64,000 bases of DNA from Paucihalobacter ruber (lineage in GTDB: Bacteria > Bacteroidota > Bacteroidia > Flavobacteriales > Flavobacteriaceae), in NCBI RefSeq assembly GCF_006494535.1, contig NZ_VHIQ01000002.1, forward strand, positions 372,001-436,000. The letters are read 5' to 3'. Shown here one piece after another: positions 7,020-16,006 of this stretch. Each line of letters begins with the position of its first letter. The first letter of the stretch is position 1. Both the position numbers and the translations under genes were made by a program. Below the pieces are notes generated by a model. The model was not told the DNA's origin. It worked only from the letters and a program-made list of their open reading frames with translations, and did not search any database.

Positions 7020-8141
7020 ATGATTTATAGAACCTTACAAAAACAAATCTTGGATAGGTGGAACGACAATAAAATCATTATTGTAACAGGTCCCAGACAG
7101 GTTGGTAAAACCACTTTATTAAAGAAAATTTGTAAAGATAAAGGAGACTTTCTTTTTTTGAATGGTGATGATGCCACAGTACAAAATTATTTAAAGGACT
7201 TTTCTAAGACAAAGTGGCAAAATTTGTTAGGACAAAATAAAACGGTTTTTATAGACGAAGCTCAACGCATTGAGAATATTGGATTAGGGGTAAAGATTAT
7301 TTATGACGAATTACCGGGTGTAAAAGTGATTGTTTCAGGTTCTTCAGCGATAGACATCAATTCAAAAATTAAAGAGCCATTAACTGGAAGGAAATGGGAG
7401 TTTTCTATGTATCCTATATCATGGGAAGAGTGGATTAATCACAATAACTTTTTGGAAGCCTATGGCGATTTAGAAAACAGGATGTTGTTTGGTATGTATC
7501 CAGATGTTGTATCGAACGAGGCTGATAAAATTGCTATATTAATGGAACTAACCGGAAGCTATTTGTTCAAGGATCTACTCCAATATGACGGTATTAGAAA
7601 CACTAAGTTACTAAACGATTTATTAAAAGCATTAGCACTTCAATTGGGCAACGAAGTTTCTTTTAATGAATTAGCGCAATTACTTCAGGTAGATAGAGCC
7701 ACAGTAGAAAAATACATTGATTTGTTAGAAAAGTCCTTTGTGATTTTTAAACTCCAAGCACTTAATAAAAACCAACGCAATGAAATTAAAAATTCAAGAA
7801 AAATTTACTTTTTCGACAACGGAGTAAGAAATGCTATTATAAATAATTTTAATCCTTTAAACCTTCGAAATGATACCGGAGCACTTTGGGAAAATTTTTT
7901 AATGGCTGAGCGTATTAAAAAAATTGCTTATCAGCCTTTATACGTATCGCAATATTTTTGGCGAAATTATTATGGTCAAGAAGTAGATTATGTGGAAGAC
8001 CAAAACGGAAATTATCATGCCTATGAGTTTAAATGGAATGACAAACGAAAGGCAAAATTACCTATTGCTTTCCAAAAAAGTTATCCTAACAGTACTTTTA
8101 AAGTTGTGAACAAAACAAATTTTGATGAATTTGTGCTTTGA
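7020..8141 (+). CDS. AAA ATPase with C-terminal DUF4143 domain (COG1373 family)
   Basis: The 373 residues show a Walker A motif (GPRQVGKTT, residues 24-32), a Walker B (VFIDEAQ, about 76-82) and sensor residues in VIVSGSSAIDI. A winged-helix-like stretch (VSFNELAQLLQVDRATVEKY) follows, then a PD-(D/E)XK-like C-terminus (GQEVDYVEDQNGNYHAYEFK) typical of DUF4143. The cellular role of this patchily distributed family is not known. The gene is monocistronic with its own palindromic promoter. A short frame (ATG 6995, 11 codons) ends inside the start of this gene and may be a leader. Confidence 0.85.
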   Translation: MIYRTLQKQILDRWNDNKIIIVTGPRQVGKTTLLKKICKDKGDFLFLNGDDATVQNYLKDFSKTKWQNLLGQNKTVFIDEAQRIENIGLGVKIIYDELPGVKVIVSGSSAIDINSKIKEPLTGRKWEFSMYPISWEEWINHNNFLEAYGDLENRMLFGMYPDVVSNEADKIAILMELTGSYLFKDLLQYDGIRNTKLLNDLLKALALQLGNEVSFNELAQLLQVDRATVEKYIDLLEKSFVIFKLQALNKNQRNEIKNSRKIYFFDNGVRNAIINNFNPLNLRNDTGALWENFLMAERIKKIAYQPLYVSQYFWRNYYGQEVDYVEDQNGNYHAYEFKWNDKRKAKLPIAFQKSYPNSTFKVVNKTNFDEFVL

Positions 8142-8185
8142 TATGAAGTAGCTTCTGCAGAAACATGAAAGGGTAATTCCCCAAT

Positions 8186-9232
8186 CTAGTTTTTAAGAAC
8201 CATTTCTCTGGGAATTCGTTTATTCATGACTTTAAACCAAAGCGGCGGCACTAAAGCCAATACCATCGAGGTTGGATAACCAAAAGGCATTTGCGGACTT
8301 TCCTCGTGGCAATCTAAAACTTGATACTTTTTTGAAGATTTGTAATGATGATCGCTGTGACGTGTGAGTTCGTAAAGCACAATTCTGCCAACTACGTGAT
8401 TGGAGTTCCAGGAGTGAATTTCGCTAACGCGCTCATATCGGCCTGAGGATTTTTTAAGCCTGATAAGACCGTAATGTTCTATATAATTAACAGTTTCCAA
8501 AAGAATAAATCCGCCAATTCCGGCTGCAAACGCAAACAATAGCACTTTTGGTCCAAAAACAAACAGCACAGTCAGTAAATACGCAATTTGAAAAATGGCA
8601 TACCACAACATATCATTATATACTGAGAAGAATGAGCGGTTTTGGGTTTTTAGCAACTTTAACTGAAGGTTCCAGGCGCTAAAATACTGTCTAATGCTTG
8701 AAGTTAACCAAAAACTGTAAACACTTTGATTGTATCTGGCGGTTGCCGGATCTTCAGGTGTTGCGGCATGTAAATGATGTCCAAAGTTGTGCTCTATATA
8801 AAAATGCATATAATGCGAAGGCAATAATAATAGCTTACCTAAAAACCGTTCATTTGTTTGTTGCCGATGGCCAAGTTCATGAGCTACATTAATGCCGTTA
8901 ACGCCCAAAACAATTCCAACCGAAAACACCAATCCTACCAATTCGTAAGTCATTAAATGATGGCTAGCAACTGCGTTAAAACTGTAAAATAACAGCGCGA
9001 ATACAATAGGTACATTGAGATACAGCAGCCAATCAAAAACGCGTTGTTTTGACTTACTTTCGGCAGATTCTCGAGATAAATTCTCGTGGTCTAACGGAAG
9101 TAATACCTCTAAAAAAGGGATCAACACAAAAGCATAAACAGGAGTTGCATAGGTCCATAAACCCTTGAGACTTATTCCCAAAAAACAAATTATTGGAATA
9201 GAGAAAGCCGCTAAATATTTTAAGTCGCGCAT
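8186..9232 (-). CDS. alkB: Alkane 1-monooxygenase (membrane di-iron hydroxylase)
   Basis: AlkB hydroxylates the terminal carbon of n-alkanes, taking electrons from rubredoxin and its reductase. The four histidine boxes are visible: HELGH (118-122), EHNFGHH (147-153), NYIEHYG (249-255) and RHSDHH (291-296). ATPEDPATAR follows the second box as in true AlkB rather than in generic desaturases. Several membrane spans surround them. Length 348 is slightly short of the usual 370-410. No rubredoxin gene is nearby. The substrate could also be another fatty or terpenoid chain. Confidence 0.88.
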   Translation of the reverse strand: MRDLKYLAAFSIPIICFLGISLKGLWTYATPVYAFVLIPFLEVLLPLDHENLSRESAESKSKQRVFDWLLYLNVPIVFALLFYSFNAVASHHLMTYELVGLVFSVGIVLGVNGINVAHELGHRQQTNERFLGKLLLLPSHYMHFYIEHNFGHHLHAATPEDPATARYNQSVYSFWLTSSIRQYFSAWNLQLKLLKTQNRSFFSVYNDMLWYAIFQIAYLLTVLFVFGPKVLLFAFAAGIGGFILLETVNYIEHYGLIRLKKSSGRYERVSEIHSWNSNHVVGRIVLYELTRHSDHHYKSSKKYQVLDCHEESPQMPFGYPTSMVLALVPPLWFKVMNKRIPREMVLKN

Positions 9233-9365
9233 AAATAAACAATTACAATGGTCTTAAAAGTAGTTCGTTTACTCGAAATTAACAGAATCTTACCAAATTT
9301 AAGTAATTTAGGCTTAAAATAAAATTGTAGTTTAGTAGTTTGTATAAAACCACTTAAGACCCAAA

Positions 9366-12300
9366 TTGAACAATTTTAAAATCATACAGTCAAAATTAGA
9401 GCAGTTTATAAAACGGTATTACGTTAATGAACTTATCAAAGGTGCTATTTTGTTTTTTGCCGCCGGATTGATGTATTTTATTTTAACGCTGCTCATCGAG
9501 TATTTTTTATGGTTGAATACGGGTTTGCGAACCTTGCTGTTTTGGTTATTTGTAGTAGTAGAGATCGCGCTGTTGGCAAAGTTTATAGTTTGGCCTTTGC
9601 TCAAGCTTTTCAAACTTCAAAAAGGCATTGATTACGAGCAAGCCTCTAAAATTATTGGCAGTCATTTTCCTGAGGTTAACGACAAACTGCTTAATGTTCT
9701 CCAGCTAAAAAGTCAACCTAAAGAAAGTGAATTACTTTTGGCAAGTATCAATCAGAAATCGGCAGAGTTAAGTCCGGTACCGTTTCATTTCGCAGTTAAT
9801 TTTAAAAACAATACTAGGTATTTAAAGTATGCCATCATTCCGGTAATGATTGTTTTACTGTCGTATGCTACGGGTAAGTTTAACTGGTTTAGCGACAGTT
9901 ATGAGCGTGTTGTAAATTATAAAACGGCCTATGAACCGCCTGCGCCATTTCAGTTTTTTGTTTTAAACGAATCGCTTCAGGCTTTAGAATCTAAACCATT
10001 TACCATTAAAGTGAATACGGTAGGCGATGTAGTACCTGAAAATCCGCAAATTCACTTTAACGGAAACGCCTATTTTTTAAAACAACTGTCTCCCGGGGAA
10101 TTCGAGTTCACAATGACTCAACCCAAGGTTGGTACCGAATTTTATTTTTCGGCAAACGATGTGCAATCTAAAAGCTACAATCTGTCGGTTTTAAACGTAC
10201 CCGCTTTAACCGGGTTCGAAATGGTTTTAAATTATCCCAATCACACTAATAAACCTTCAGAAACACTCAAAAGTACTGGAAATGCCGTTATCCCCGAAGG
10301 CACCAAAGTCACTTGGCAGATGAAAACAAAAGCCACAGACGCTATTAGTATTTATAGTACAGACACTTTGAATTTTAACCGAGAAGGTAACAATACCTTC
10401 ACTGCCGAGAGGCGTGTATTTAAAAATTACGATTATAACATTAGTATAAGTAATAACAACTTAAAAAATTACGAGAGTCTAGCCTTTAACTTAAAAGTAG
10501 TAAGAGATGCCTATCCCGAAATTAACCTGAAGCACGAAATTGATAGTTTAGACGGACAAAGTTTGTATTTCTATGGCCAGGTAAGTGATGATTATGGCCT
10601 TAGAAAACTACAATTGGTATACTATCCTTCAGGTGAAGAAAACATTAAGAAAATTGAGACTATCGCCGTCGGTACTTCCAATTTTAGTGAGTTTGTAAGT
10701 GCTTTTCCCAATCAGCTTCAAATAGAACCCGGTATTAGTTACGAGCTATATTTCGAGGTGTTTGATAACGATGCAGTTAATAATTTTAAAAGTGCAAAAA
10801 GCAGCACTTTTACTTATAGAAAACGCACCCAAGATGAAGAAGAAGACAAGCAATTGCAGCAACAGAATGAAACCATAAAAGGATTAAATCAATCTTTTGA
10901 AAAGCTTCAGGAACAAGACAAAAAGCTTCAGGAAATTACCAAAACCCAAATTGAAAAAGACCAGCTAAATTTTAACGACAAAAAGAAGCTGGAAGAGTTT
11001 TTAGAGCGTCAGGCACAGCAAGAACAGATGATGCAAAATTTTAACGAAAAGCTGCAGAAAAACCTCGAAGAATTTCAACAAGACAATCAGGAAAAGGATC
11101 TTTTTAAAGAATCGTTGAAGGAACGCCTCAAAGAAAACGAAAATAAACTCAAACAAGACGAAAAGCTACTCAAAGAACTTGAGGAGCTAAAAGATAAAAT
11201 CAATAAAGAAGAGTTTAATCAGAAACTCGAAGAGCTGGCTAAGCAAAATCAAAACAAAAAACGAAGTCTTCAGCAATTATTAGAACTGACCAAGCGCTTT
11301 TATGTTTCTAAAAAACAGGAAAAATTGGCCAAAGATCTTGAGAAATTGGCCAAAGAGCAAGAATCATTAGCCGACAAGCCTGACAAGGAAAATAACGCGG
11401 AAAAGCAAGAGGAATTAAATAAGTCTTTTGAAGAATTTCAAAAGCAAATGGAGGAGTTGATCAAAGAAAATCAAGAACTCAAAAAACCAATGCCAATAGA
11501 GCAGAACAAGCCCGAGGAGGAAAGTATTAAGCAAGATCAAAAAGAAGCCCAAAAAAACCTGGAGCAACAACAAGAACAGAAGGAAAAAGATGATCAGCAA
11601 GGTGCTGAACAAAGCAGAGAAAAGGCAAAGCAACAGCAAAAGAAGGCAGCCAAAAAAATGAAGCAAATGGCCGAGCAAATGATGCAATCCATGCAAATGG
11701 CCGGCGGCGAACAGATGTCTGAAGACATCAGGGTGTTAAGACAAATATTAGACAATGTGGTGTTGTTTTCGTTTAGACAGGAAGATTTAATGGAGAGATT
11801 CAGGGGCATTGAAACCAACCATAACAATTACGGAAAATTTGTTGTCAATCAAAAGAATTTACGCGAACATTTTGAACATGTAGACGATAGTTTGTTTGCG
11901 CTATCTCTCAGACAACCAGCGCTTTCAGAAGAAATAAACAAACAAATCACTGATGTTTACTTTAATATAGACAAGTCTTTGGATGCCTTGAGCGAAAATC
12001 AGCTATACCAAGGAATAGCATCGCAGCAATATGCCGTTACAGCCACAAATAATTTGGCAAATTTTTTAAGTGATGTTTTAGATAACATGGAGTCTCAAAT
12101 GAATGCTTCGGGGAGTGGTCAGGGACAAGATCAGGGTGAGCCCTTACCAGATATTATTATGAGTCAGGAAGAGCTTAACAAAATGATGGAAGAAGGCTTA
12201 AAAGAAAGCGAAAAGGGCAAACCCGATCAAGGGGAAAACGGTGAAGAAGGTAAAGAAGGTGAATCCAAAGAAGGCAGTGAAGGTAAAGAAGGAGAGCAAG

Positions 12301-12764
12301 GCGAAGGACAACAAAACGGACAGGGAGAAGGAGATGATATTAACGGTAACGAAGAACTTAACGGTAAACTGTTTGAAATATATCAGCAGCAACAAAAGCT
12401 TAGAAAGGCACTTGAAGATAAAATAGGAAAAGACGGTAATAGCGGTAAAATTAGCGAGCTCATCGAAAAAATGGAAGAGGTTGAATTAGACTTAATCAAC
12501 AAAGGATTTACCAATCAAACTTTACAAAAAATGATGGCTCTAAAATACGAATTACTAAAGCTTGAAAACGCCACTTTTCAACAAGGTGAAGACGATAAGA
12601 GAGAGTCTCAAACCAATAGAAATACTTTTAATAATAGCGCGACTAATCAAATTCCAACCGCTAGAGAATATTTCAATACCACTGAAATTTTAAACAGACA
12701 AGCCTTACCTTTGCGCGAGTTTTATAAAAAACGCGTACAGGATTATTTTAAAAGAAATGATTAA
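9366..12764 (+). CDS. DUF4175 family large membrane-anchored coiled-coil protein
   Basis: The frame starts with TTG at 9366 (MNNFKIIQSKLEQF); no ATG or GTG start is available before the membrane segments. Two hydrophobic helices lie at about residues 25-47 and 53-75, and a third near 153-168. A beta-rich periplasmic part follows to about residue 480, then long Gln/Glu/Lys-rich coiled coil (about 490-790) and a Gly/Glu/Lys low-complexity tract (about 950-990). This architecture matches DUF4175 proteins of Bacteroidota, which have no established function. It overlaps ybeY by 8 bp, so the two are probably cotranscribed. Confidence 0.85.
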   Translation: MNNFKIIQSKLEQFIKRYYVNELIKGAILFFAAGLMYFILTLLIEYFLWLNTGLRTLLFWLFVVVEIALLAKFIVWPLLKLFKLQKGIDYEQASKIIGSHFPEVNDKLLNVLQLKSQPKESELLLASINQKSAELSPVPFHFAVNFKNNTRYLKYAIIPVMIVLLSYATGKFNWFSDSYERVVNYKTAYEPPAPFQFFVLNESLQALESKPFTIKVNTVGDVVPENPQIHFNGNAYFLKQLSPGEFEFTMTQPKVGTEFYFSANDVQSKSYNLSVLNVPALTGFEMVLNYPNHTNKPSETLKSTGNAVIPEGTKVTWQMKTKATDAISIYSTDTLNFNREGNNTFTAERRVFKNYDYNISISNNNLKNYESLAFNLKVVRDAYPEINLKHEIDSLDGQSLYFYGQVSDDYGLRKLQLVYYPSGEENIKKIETIAVGTSNFSEFVSAFPNQLQIEPGISYELYFEVFDNDAVNNFKSAKSSTFTYRKRTQDEEEDKQLQQQNETIKGLNQSFEKLQEQDKKLQEITKTQIEKDQLNFNDKKKLEEFLERQAQQEQMMQNFNEKLQKNLEEFQQDNQEKDLFKESLKERLKENENKLKQDEKLLKELEELKDKINKEEFNQKLEELAKQNQNKKRSLQQLLELTKRFYVSKKQEKLAKDLEKLAKEQESLADKPDKENNAEKQEELNKSFEEFQKQMEELIKENQELKKPMPIEQNKPEEESIKQDQKEAQKNLEQQQEQKEKDDQQGAEQSREKAKQQQKKAAKKMKQMAEQMMQSMQMAGGEQMSEDIRVLRQILDNVVLFSFRQEDLMERFRGIETNHNNYGKFVVNQKNLREHFEHVDDSLFALSLRQPALSEEINKQITDVYFNIDKSLDALSENQLYQGIASQQYAVTATNNLANFLSDVLDNMESQMNASGSGQGQDQGEPLPDIIMSQEELNKMMEEGLKESEKGKPDQGENGEEGKEGESKEGSEGKEGEQGEGQQNGQGEGDDINGNEELNGKLFEIYQQQQKLRKALEDKIGKDGNSGKISELIEKMEEVELDLINKGFTNQTLQKMMALKYELLKLENATFQQGEDDKRESQTNRNTFNNSATNQIPTAREYFNTTEILNRQALPLREFYKKRVQDYFKRND
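12238..12332 (+). repeat. Low-complexity GAAGG/AAAGAAGG tract inside the DUF4175 gene
   Basis: Degenerate repeats of GGTAAAGAAGG and GGTGAAGAAGG encode a Gly-Glu-Lys rich linker. The reading frame is kept, and the opposite strand shows only a spurious ORF. Confidence 0.7.
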
Positions 12765-13164
12765 TTTTTTTGCTGAAACCGAATTCCAATTGAAGGGCGA
12801 GGATAAAATTTCAGCTTGGATCAATAACGCCATTACCGCTGAAAATAAGATTGAAGGCGAGATTAATTTCATTTTCGTTAACGACGATTATTTATTAGAC
12901 TTAAACGAAAAGTTTCTCAATCATGATACATTAACCGACATTATTACCTTTGACAATTCAGTAGGAAATATATTACATGCCGATATTTATATTTCAACCG
13001 AAAGAGTTCAGGATAATGCAACGGATTTTAAGGTGAGTTTTCAAGAAGAACTGCACAGGGTAATGATACACGGCGTACTTCATTTAGCTGGCTATGGAGA
13101 TAAAACAGATGATGAGGTGGCGGTTATGCGAGCCCGCGAAAATCATTATTTGGAAAGATTATAA
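12757..13164 (+). CDS. ybeY: Endoribonuclease YbeY (rRNA maturation)
   Basis: YbeY is a metal-dependent RNase for 16S rRNA 3' processing and ribosome quality control. The 135-residue protein has the TDIITFD segment and the metal-site region HRVMIHGVLHLAGYGDK. The usual motif is HGxLHLxGYDH with three His ligands. Here the third position is Asp (GYGDK), a variant I believe is common in Bacteroidota. The start overlaps the DUF4175 gene by 8 bp and mnmG follows 55 bp later. Its order before mnmG suggests a tRNA/rRNA maturation neighbourhood. Confidence 0.93.
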   Translation: MINFFAETEFQLKGEDKISAWINNAITAENKIEGEINFIFVNDDYLLDLNEKFLNHDTLTDIITFDNSVGNILHADIYISTERVQDNATDFKVSFQEELHRVMIHGVLHLAGYGDKTDDEVAVMRARENHYLERL

Positions 13165-13179
13165 ATAATTTAATTGGCG

Positions 13180-13187
13180 TATATTTG
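13180..13187 (+). promoter_or_regulatory. -7 element of mnmG
   Basis: TATATTTG matches the -7 consensus 32 bp before the mnmG ATG. The parS site at 13201-13216 lies between this box and the start codon, so bound ParB would sit in the leader. Confidence 0.6.
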
Positions 13188-13200
13188 CAGCCAAATTTAA

Positions 13201-13216
13201 TGTTCCACGTGAAACA
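13201..13216. promoter_or_regulatory. parS site 1 (ParB binding)
   Basis: TGTTCCACGTGAAACA matches the known chromosomal parS consensus TGTTNCACGTGAAACA at every defined position and equals a documented B. subtilis type of site. It sits in the mnmG leader. ParB nucleates here for origin segregation and SMC loading in bacteria with ParABS. No parA or parB gene is in the window. Confidence 0.9.
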
Positions 13217-13219
13217 AAA

Positions 13220-15097
13220 ATGAGTTTATTTCAAGACACATACGATGTAATTGTAGTTGGCGCTGGTCATGCCGGTAGTGAAGCCGCTGCGGCTGCTGCC
13301 AACATGGGCTGTTCAACTCTGTTAATTACAATGAATTTGCAAAACATTGCCCAAATGTCGTGTAATCCCGCTATGGGAGGCATTGCGAAAGGGCAAATTG
13401 TTCGCGAGATAGACGCATTGGGTGGTTATAGCGGCATTGTTAGTGATACTTCGGCAATACAGTTTAAAATGCTGAACAAAAGTAAAGGTCCGGCTATGTG
13501 GAGTCCGCGAGTTCAAAGCGACCGAATGCGGTTTGCAGAAGACTGGAGGTTGTTATTGGAGAAAACACCAAATCTTGATTTTTATCAGGAAATGGTGTCG
13601 GCCTTACTGGTTGATAAGGATAAAGTAGTTGGTGTTAGAACTTCCCTTGGAATTGAAATAAAAGCAAAGAGTGTTGTTCTTACCAATGGCACTTTTTTAA
13701 ACGGATTGATCCATATAGGGGATAAGAATTTTGGTGGTGGTAGAGCAGGCGAGAAAGCGGCAACGGGTATTACCGAGCAACTGGTAGATTTTGGTTTTGA
13801 TTCGGGCAGAATGAAGACAGGAACACCACCAAGGGTTGACGGACGCTCTTTAGATTATTCCAAAATGGAAGAACAACCCGGTGATGAGCATCCGGCTAAG
13901 TTTTCATTTTTAGATATCACTAAGCCACTAACACATCAACGCTCTTGCCATATGACCTACACAAGTCCGGAGGTGCACGATTTGTTGCGCGAAGGTTTTG
14001 ACCGTTCGCCTATGTTTAATGGAAGAATACAGAGTTTAGGTCCGCGATATTGCCCTTCAATAGAGGATAAAATTAATCGCTTTGCTGATAAGGAACGCCA
14101 TCAAATTTTTGTAGAACCTGAAGGTTGGAATACCATTGAAGTGTATGTCAACGGTTTTTCAACATCTCTTCCCGAAGACGTGCAGTTTAAAGCCTTAAGA
14201 AGCGTAAAGGGTTTTGAACGGGTGAAGTTTTTTAGGGCAGGATATGCCATAGAATACGATTATTTTCCGCCAACACAGTTGATGCATACATTAGAAACCA
14301 AGTTAATTTCAGGATTGTATTTTGCAGGTCAAATTAATGGCACTACAGGTTATGAAGAAGCCGCATCACAAGGTTTAATGGCAGGGATTAATGCTGCTTT
14401 AAAAGTTAAAGAAAGGGAGCCGTTTATTTTAAAACGAAATGAAGCTTATATAGGTGTTTTAATAGATGATTTAATCACCAAAGGAACCGAGGAACCATAT
14501 AGGATGTTTACTTCACGTGCGGAATATAGAACCTTGTTGAGACAAGATAATGCCGATTTTAGATTAACGCCCAAAGGGTATGAGTTAGGATTGGCTTCAG
14601 AAAAGCGTTTAAGACGCATGGAAAAAAAGCTAGCCAATTCTGAAGCGTTTGTACAGTTCTTTAAAGATACCAGCGTTAAACCTGAAGAGATCAACCCAAT
14701 TTTAGAAGAAAAGGATTCGTCAACAATGAACCAATCTGATAAAATGTTTAAAATATTTTCCAGACCTAATATTTCATTTGACGATATGGTTAAAATACCA
14801 TCGGTTAAGGATTATGTGGTAGCGCATCAATTAGACGATGAGGTCATTGAACAAACCGAAATTCAGGTAAAATATTCGGGTTATATAGAAAAAGAAAAGA
14901 ATAATGCCGATAAGTTGAATAGGCTCGAAGATATAAAAATCCCAAAGAATTTCGATTACTCAAAAATAAAATCCATGAGTTATGAAGCTCGTGAAAAACT
15001 TAGTAAAATTCGTCCGATTACCGTATCTCAGGCATCTAGAATAAGTGGTGTTTCACCTAATGATGTTTCGGTATTATTGGTGTACATGGGAAGATAA
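13220..15097 (+). CDS. mnmG: tRNA uridine-5-carboxymethylaminomethyl modification enzyme, FAD subunit
   Basis: MnmG (GidA) works with the GTPase MnmE to place cmnm5 on wobble uridine of several tRNAs. The 625 residues match the family length. The Rossmann FAD motif VVGAGHAGSEAA lies at about residues 12-23, and the MSCNPAMGGIAKGQ and GGGRAGEKA blocks are conserved. The C-terminal helical domain for MnmE/tRNA contact is complete, ending in the SRISGVSPNDVSVLLVY region. The ATG at 13220 is 4 nt after parS site 1. mnmG is often near the replication origin, as these sites also suggest. Confidence 0.98.
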   Translation: MSLFQDTYDVIVVGAGHAGSEAAAAAANMGCSTLLITMNLQNIAQMSCNPAMGGIAKGQIVREIDALGGYSGIVSDTSAIQFKMLNKSKGPAMWSPRVQSDRMRFAEDWRLLLEKTPNLDFYQEMVSALLVDKDKVVGVRTSLGIEIKAKSVVLTNGTFLNGLIHIGDKNFGGGRAGEKAATGITEQLVDFGFDSGRMKTGTPPRVDGRSLDYSKMEEQPGDEHPAKFSFLDITKPLTHQRSCHMTYTSPEVHDLLREGFDRSPMFNGRIQSLGPRYCPSIEDKINRFADKERHQIFVEPEGWNTIEVYVNGFSTSLPEDVQFKALRSVKGFERVKFFRAGYAIEYDYFPPTQLMHTLETKLISGLYFAGQINGTTGYEEAASQGLMAGINAALKVKEREPFILKRNEAYIGVLIDDLITKGTEEPYRMFTSRAEYRTLLRQDNADFRLTPKGYELGLASEKRLRRMEKKLANSEAFVQFFKDTSVKPEEINPILEEKDSSTMNQSDKMFKIFSRPNISFDDMVKIPSVKDYVVAHQLDDEVIEQTEIQVKYSGYIEKEKNNADKLNRLEDIKIPKNFDYSKIKSMSYEAREKLSKIRPITVSQASRISGVSPNDVSVLLVYMGR

Positions 15098-15103
15098 TTT
15101 ATA

Positions 15104-15119
15104 AGTTCCACGTGGAACA
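15104..15119. promoter_or_regulatory. parS site 2 (ParB binding, 15 of 16 match)
   Basis: AGTTCCACGTGGAACA has a perfect 14-bp palindrome GTTCCACGTGGAAC (15105-15118). It differs from a canonical TGTTCCACGTGGAACA only at the first base. It begins 7 bp after the mnmG stop, and together with site 1 it brackets the gene. Confidence 0.8.
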
Positions 15120-15145
15120 AGTGGTTAAAATTACCCTTTAAAGCG

Positions 15146-16006
15146 GTGTCGAAAACAAAGCAAAACCATATCAAAGTTAAAGATCACGCTGTTTCAGGTG
15201 AAGACTTTTTATTGGTTTTCGATGCAAATTACTGTCTTTATAAAACCACCCCACAACCAGATTATTTAAAATTACCCGAATATTATAAGAGTGATGATTA
15301 TATTTCTCATACAGATTATAAGAGAGATTTAAAGGAAAAACTATATCACACCGTTAAGCAATTTGCTTTAAAGAAGAAATTAAAGCTCATCAATAATTTT
15401 CAAACCGAAGCTAAAGCCTTATTAGATTTTGGTTGCGGTACTGGAGATTTTTTAAAAGTGTGCCAAAAGAACGGTTGGGAAGTTACGGGAATTGAACCTA
15501 ATCAAAAGGCCAGAGATATTTCCAATCAAAAATTAAAAAATAAAGTATTTGATGTTGCTCAGTTAAGCCAATTAAAAAACAATAGCTTTGATGTAATTAC
15601 CCTTTGGCATGTTTTAGAACATTTACCAAACTATAAACAGGATTTGGAAATATTAAAAAAGCTTTTAAAGCCCCAAGGCGTTTTGATAATTGCGGTTCCA
15701 AATTTTGAAAGTTTCGACGCAAAATACTATCAATCTTTTTGGGCGGCATGGGACGTACCCAGACATCTTTGGCATTTTTCTCAGTTTTCAATTTCAAAAT
15801 TGTTCGAAGAATTGCATATGAGAGTATATAAAACCAAGCCTATGTATTTTGATGCATTTTATGTGAGTTTACTATCTGAGTATTACAAAACCGGAAAGCA
15901 TAATTATATCAAGTCTTTTTTTATAGGATTGCGCTCAAACATGTCGGCTTTAAAAACCGGCGAGTATTCTTCACTCATTTATGTTGTAAAAAAGAACAAA
16001 ATTTAA
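15146..16006 (+). CDS. Class I SAM-dependent methyltransferase
   Basis: The 286-residue protein contains the SAM-binding motif LLDFGCGTGDFLKVC (about residues 92-106), the acidic residue in EPN about 20 residues later, and FDVITLWHVLEHLPN, typical of Methyltransf_11/UbiE-like enzymes. The first 70 residues (VKDHAVSGEDFLLV, then YISHTDYKRDLK) resemble the N-terminal part of flavobacterial methyltransferases found beside mnmG. The substrate is unknown. The start is taken as GTG 15146; there is no better in-frame ATG. It lies 48 bp after mnmG with parS site 2 between. Confidence 0.8.
   Translation: MSKTKQNHIKVKDHAVSGEDFLLVFDANYCLYKTTPQPDYLKLPEYYKSDDYISHTDYKRDLKEKLYHTVKQFALKKKLKLINNFQTEAKALLDFGCGTGDFLKVCQKNGWEVTGIEPNQKARDISNQKLKNKVFDVAQLSQLKNNSFDVITLWHVLEHLPNYKQDLEILKKLLKPQGVLIIAVPNFESFDAKYYQSFWAAWDVPRHLWHFSQFSISKLFEELHMRVYKTKPMYFDAFYVSLLSEYYKTGKHNYIKSFFIGLRSNMSALKTGEYSSLIYVVKKNKI

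Noticed and set aside
8153-8162. TTCTGCAGAA palindrome after the DUF4143 ATPase gene
   Set aside because: Only 10 bp, no T-run; too short to call a terminator or operator.
11415-11827. Leu-rich minus-strand ORFs of 77-93 residues
   Set aside because: They are complements of the Lys/Glu/Gln-rich DUF4175 coiled coil; the amino acid bias is a mirror effect.
12238-12332. Tandem repeat expansion or mobile repeat
   Set aside because: Degenerate and in frame; best explained as low-complexity coding sequence.
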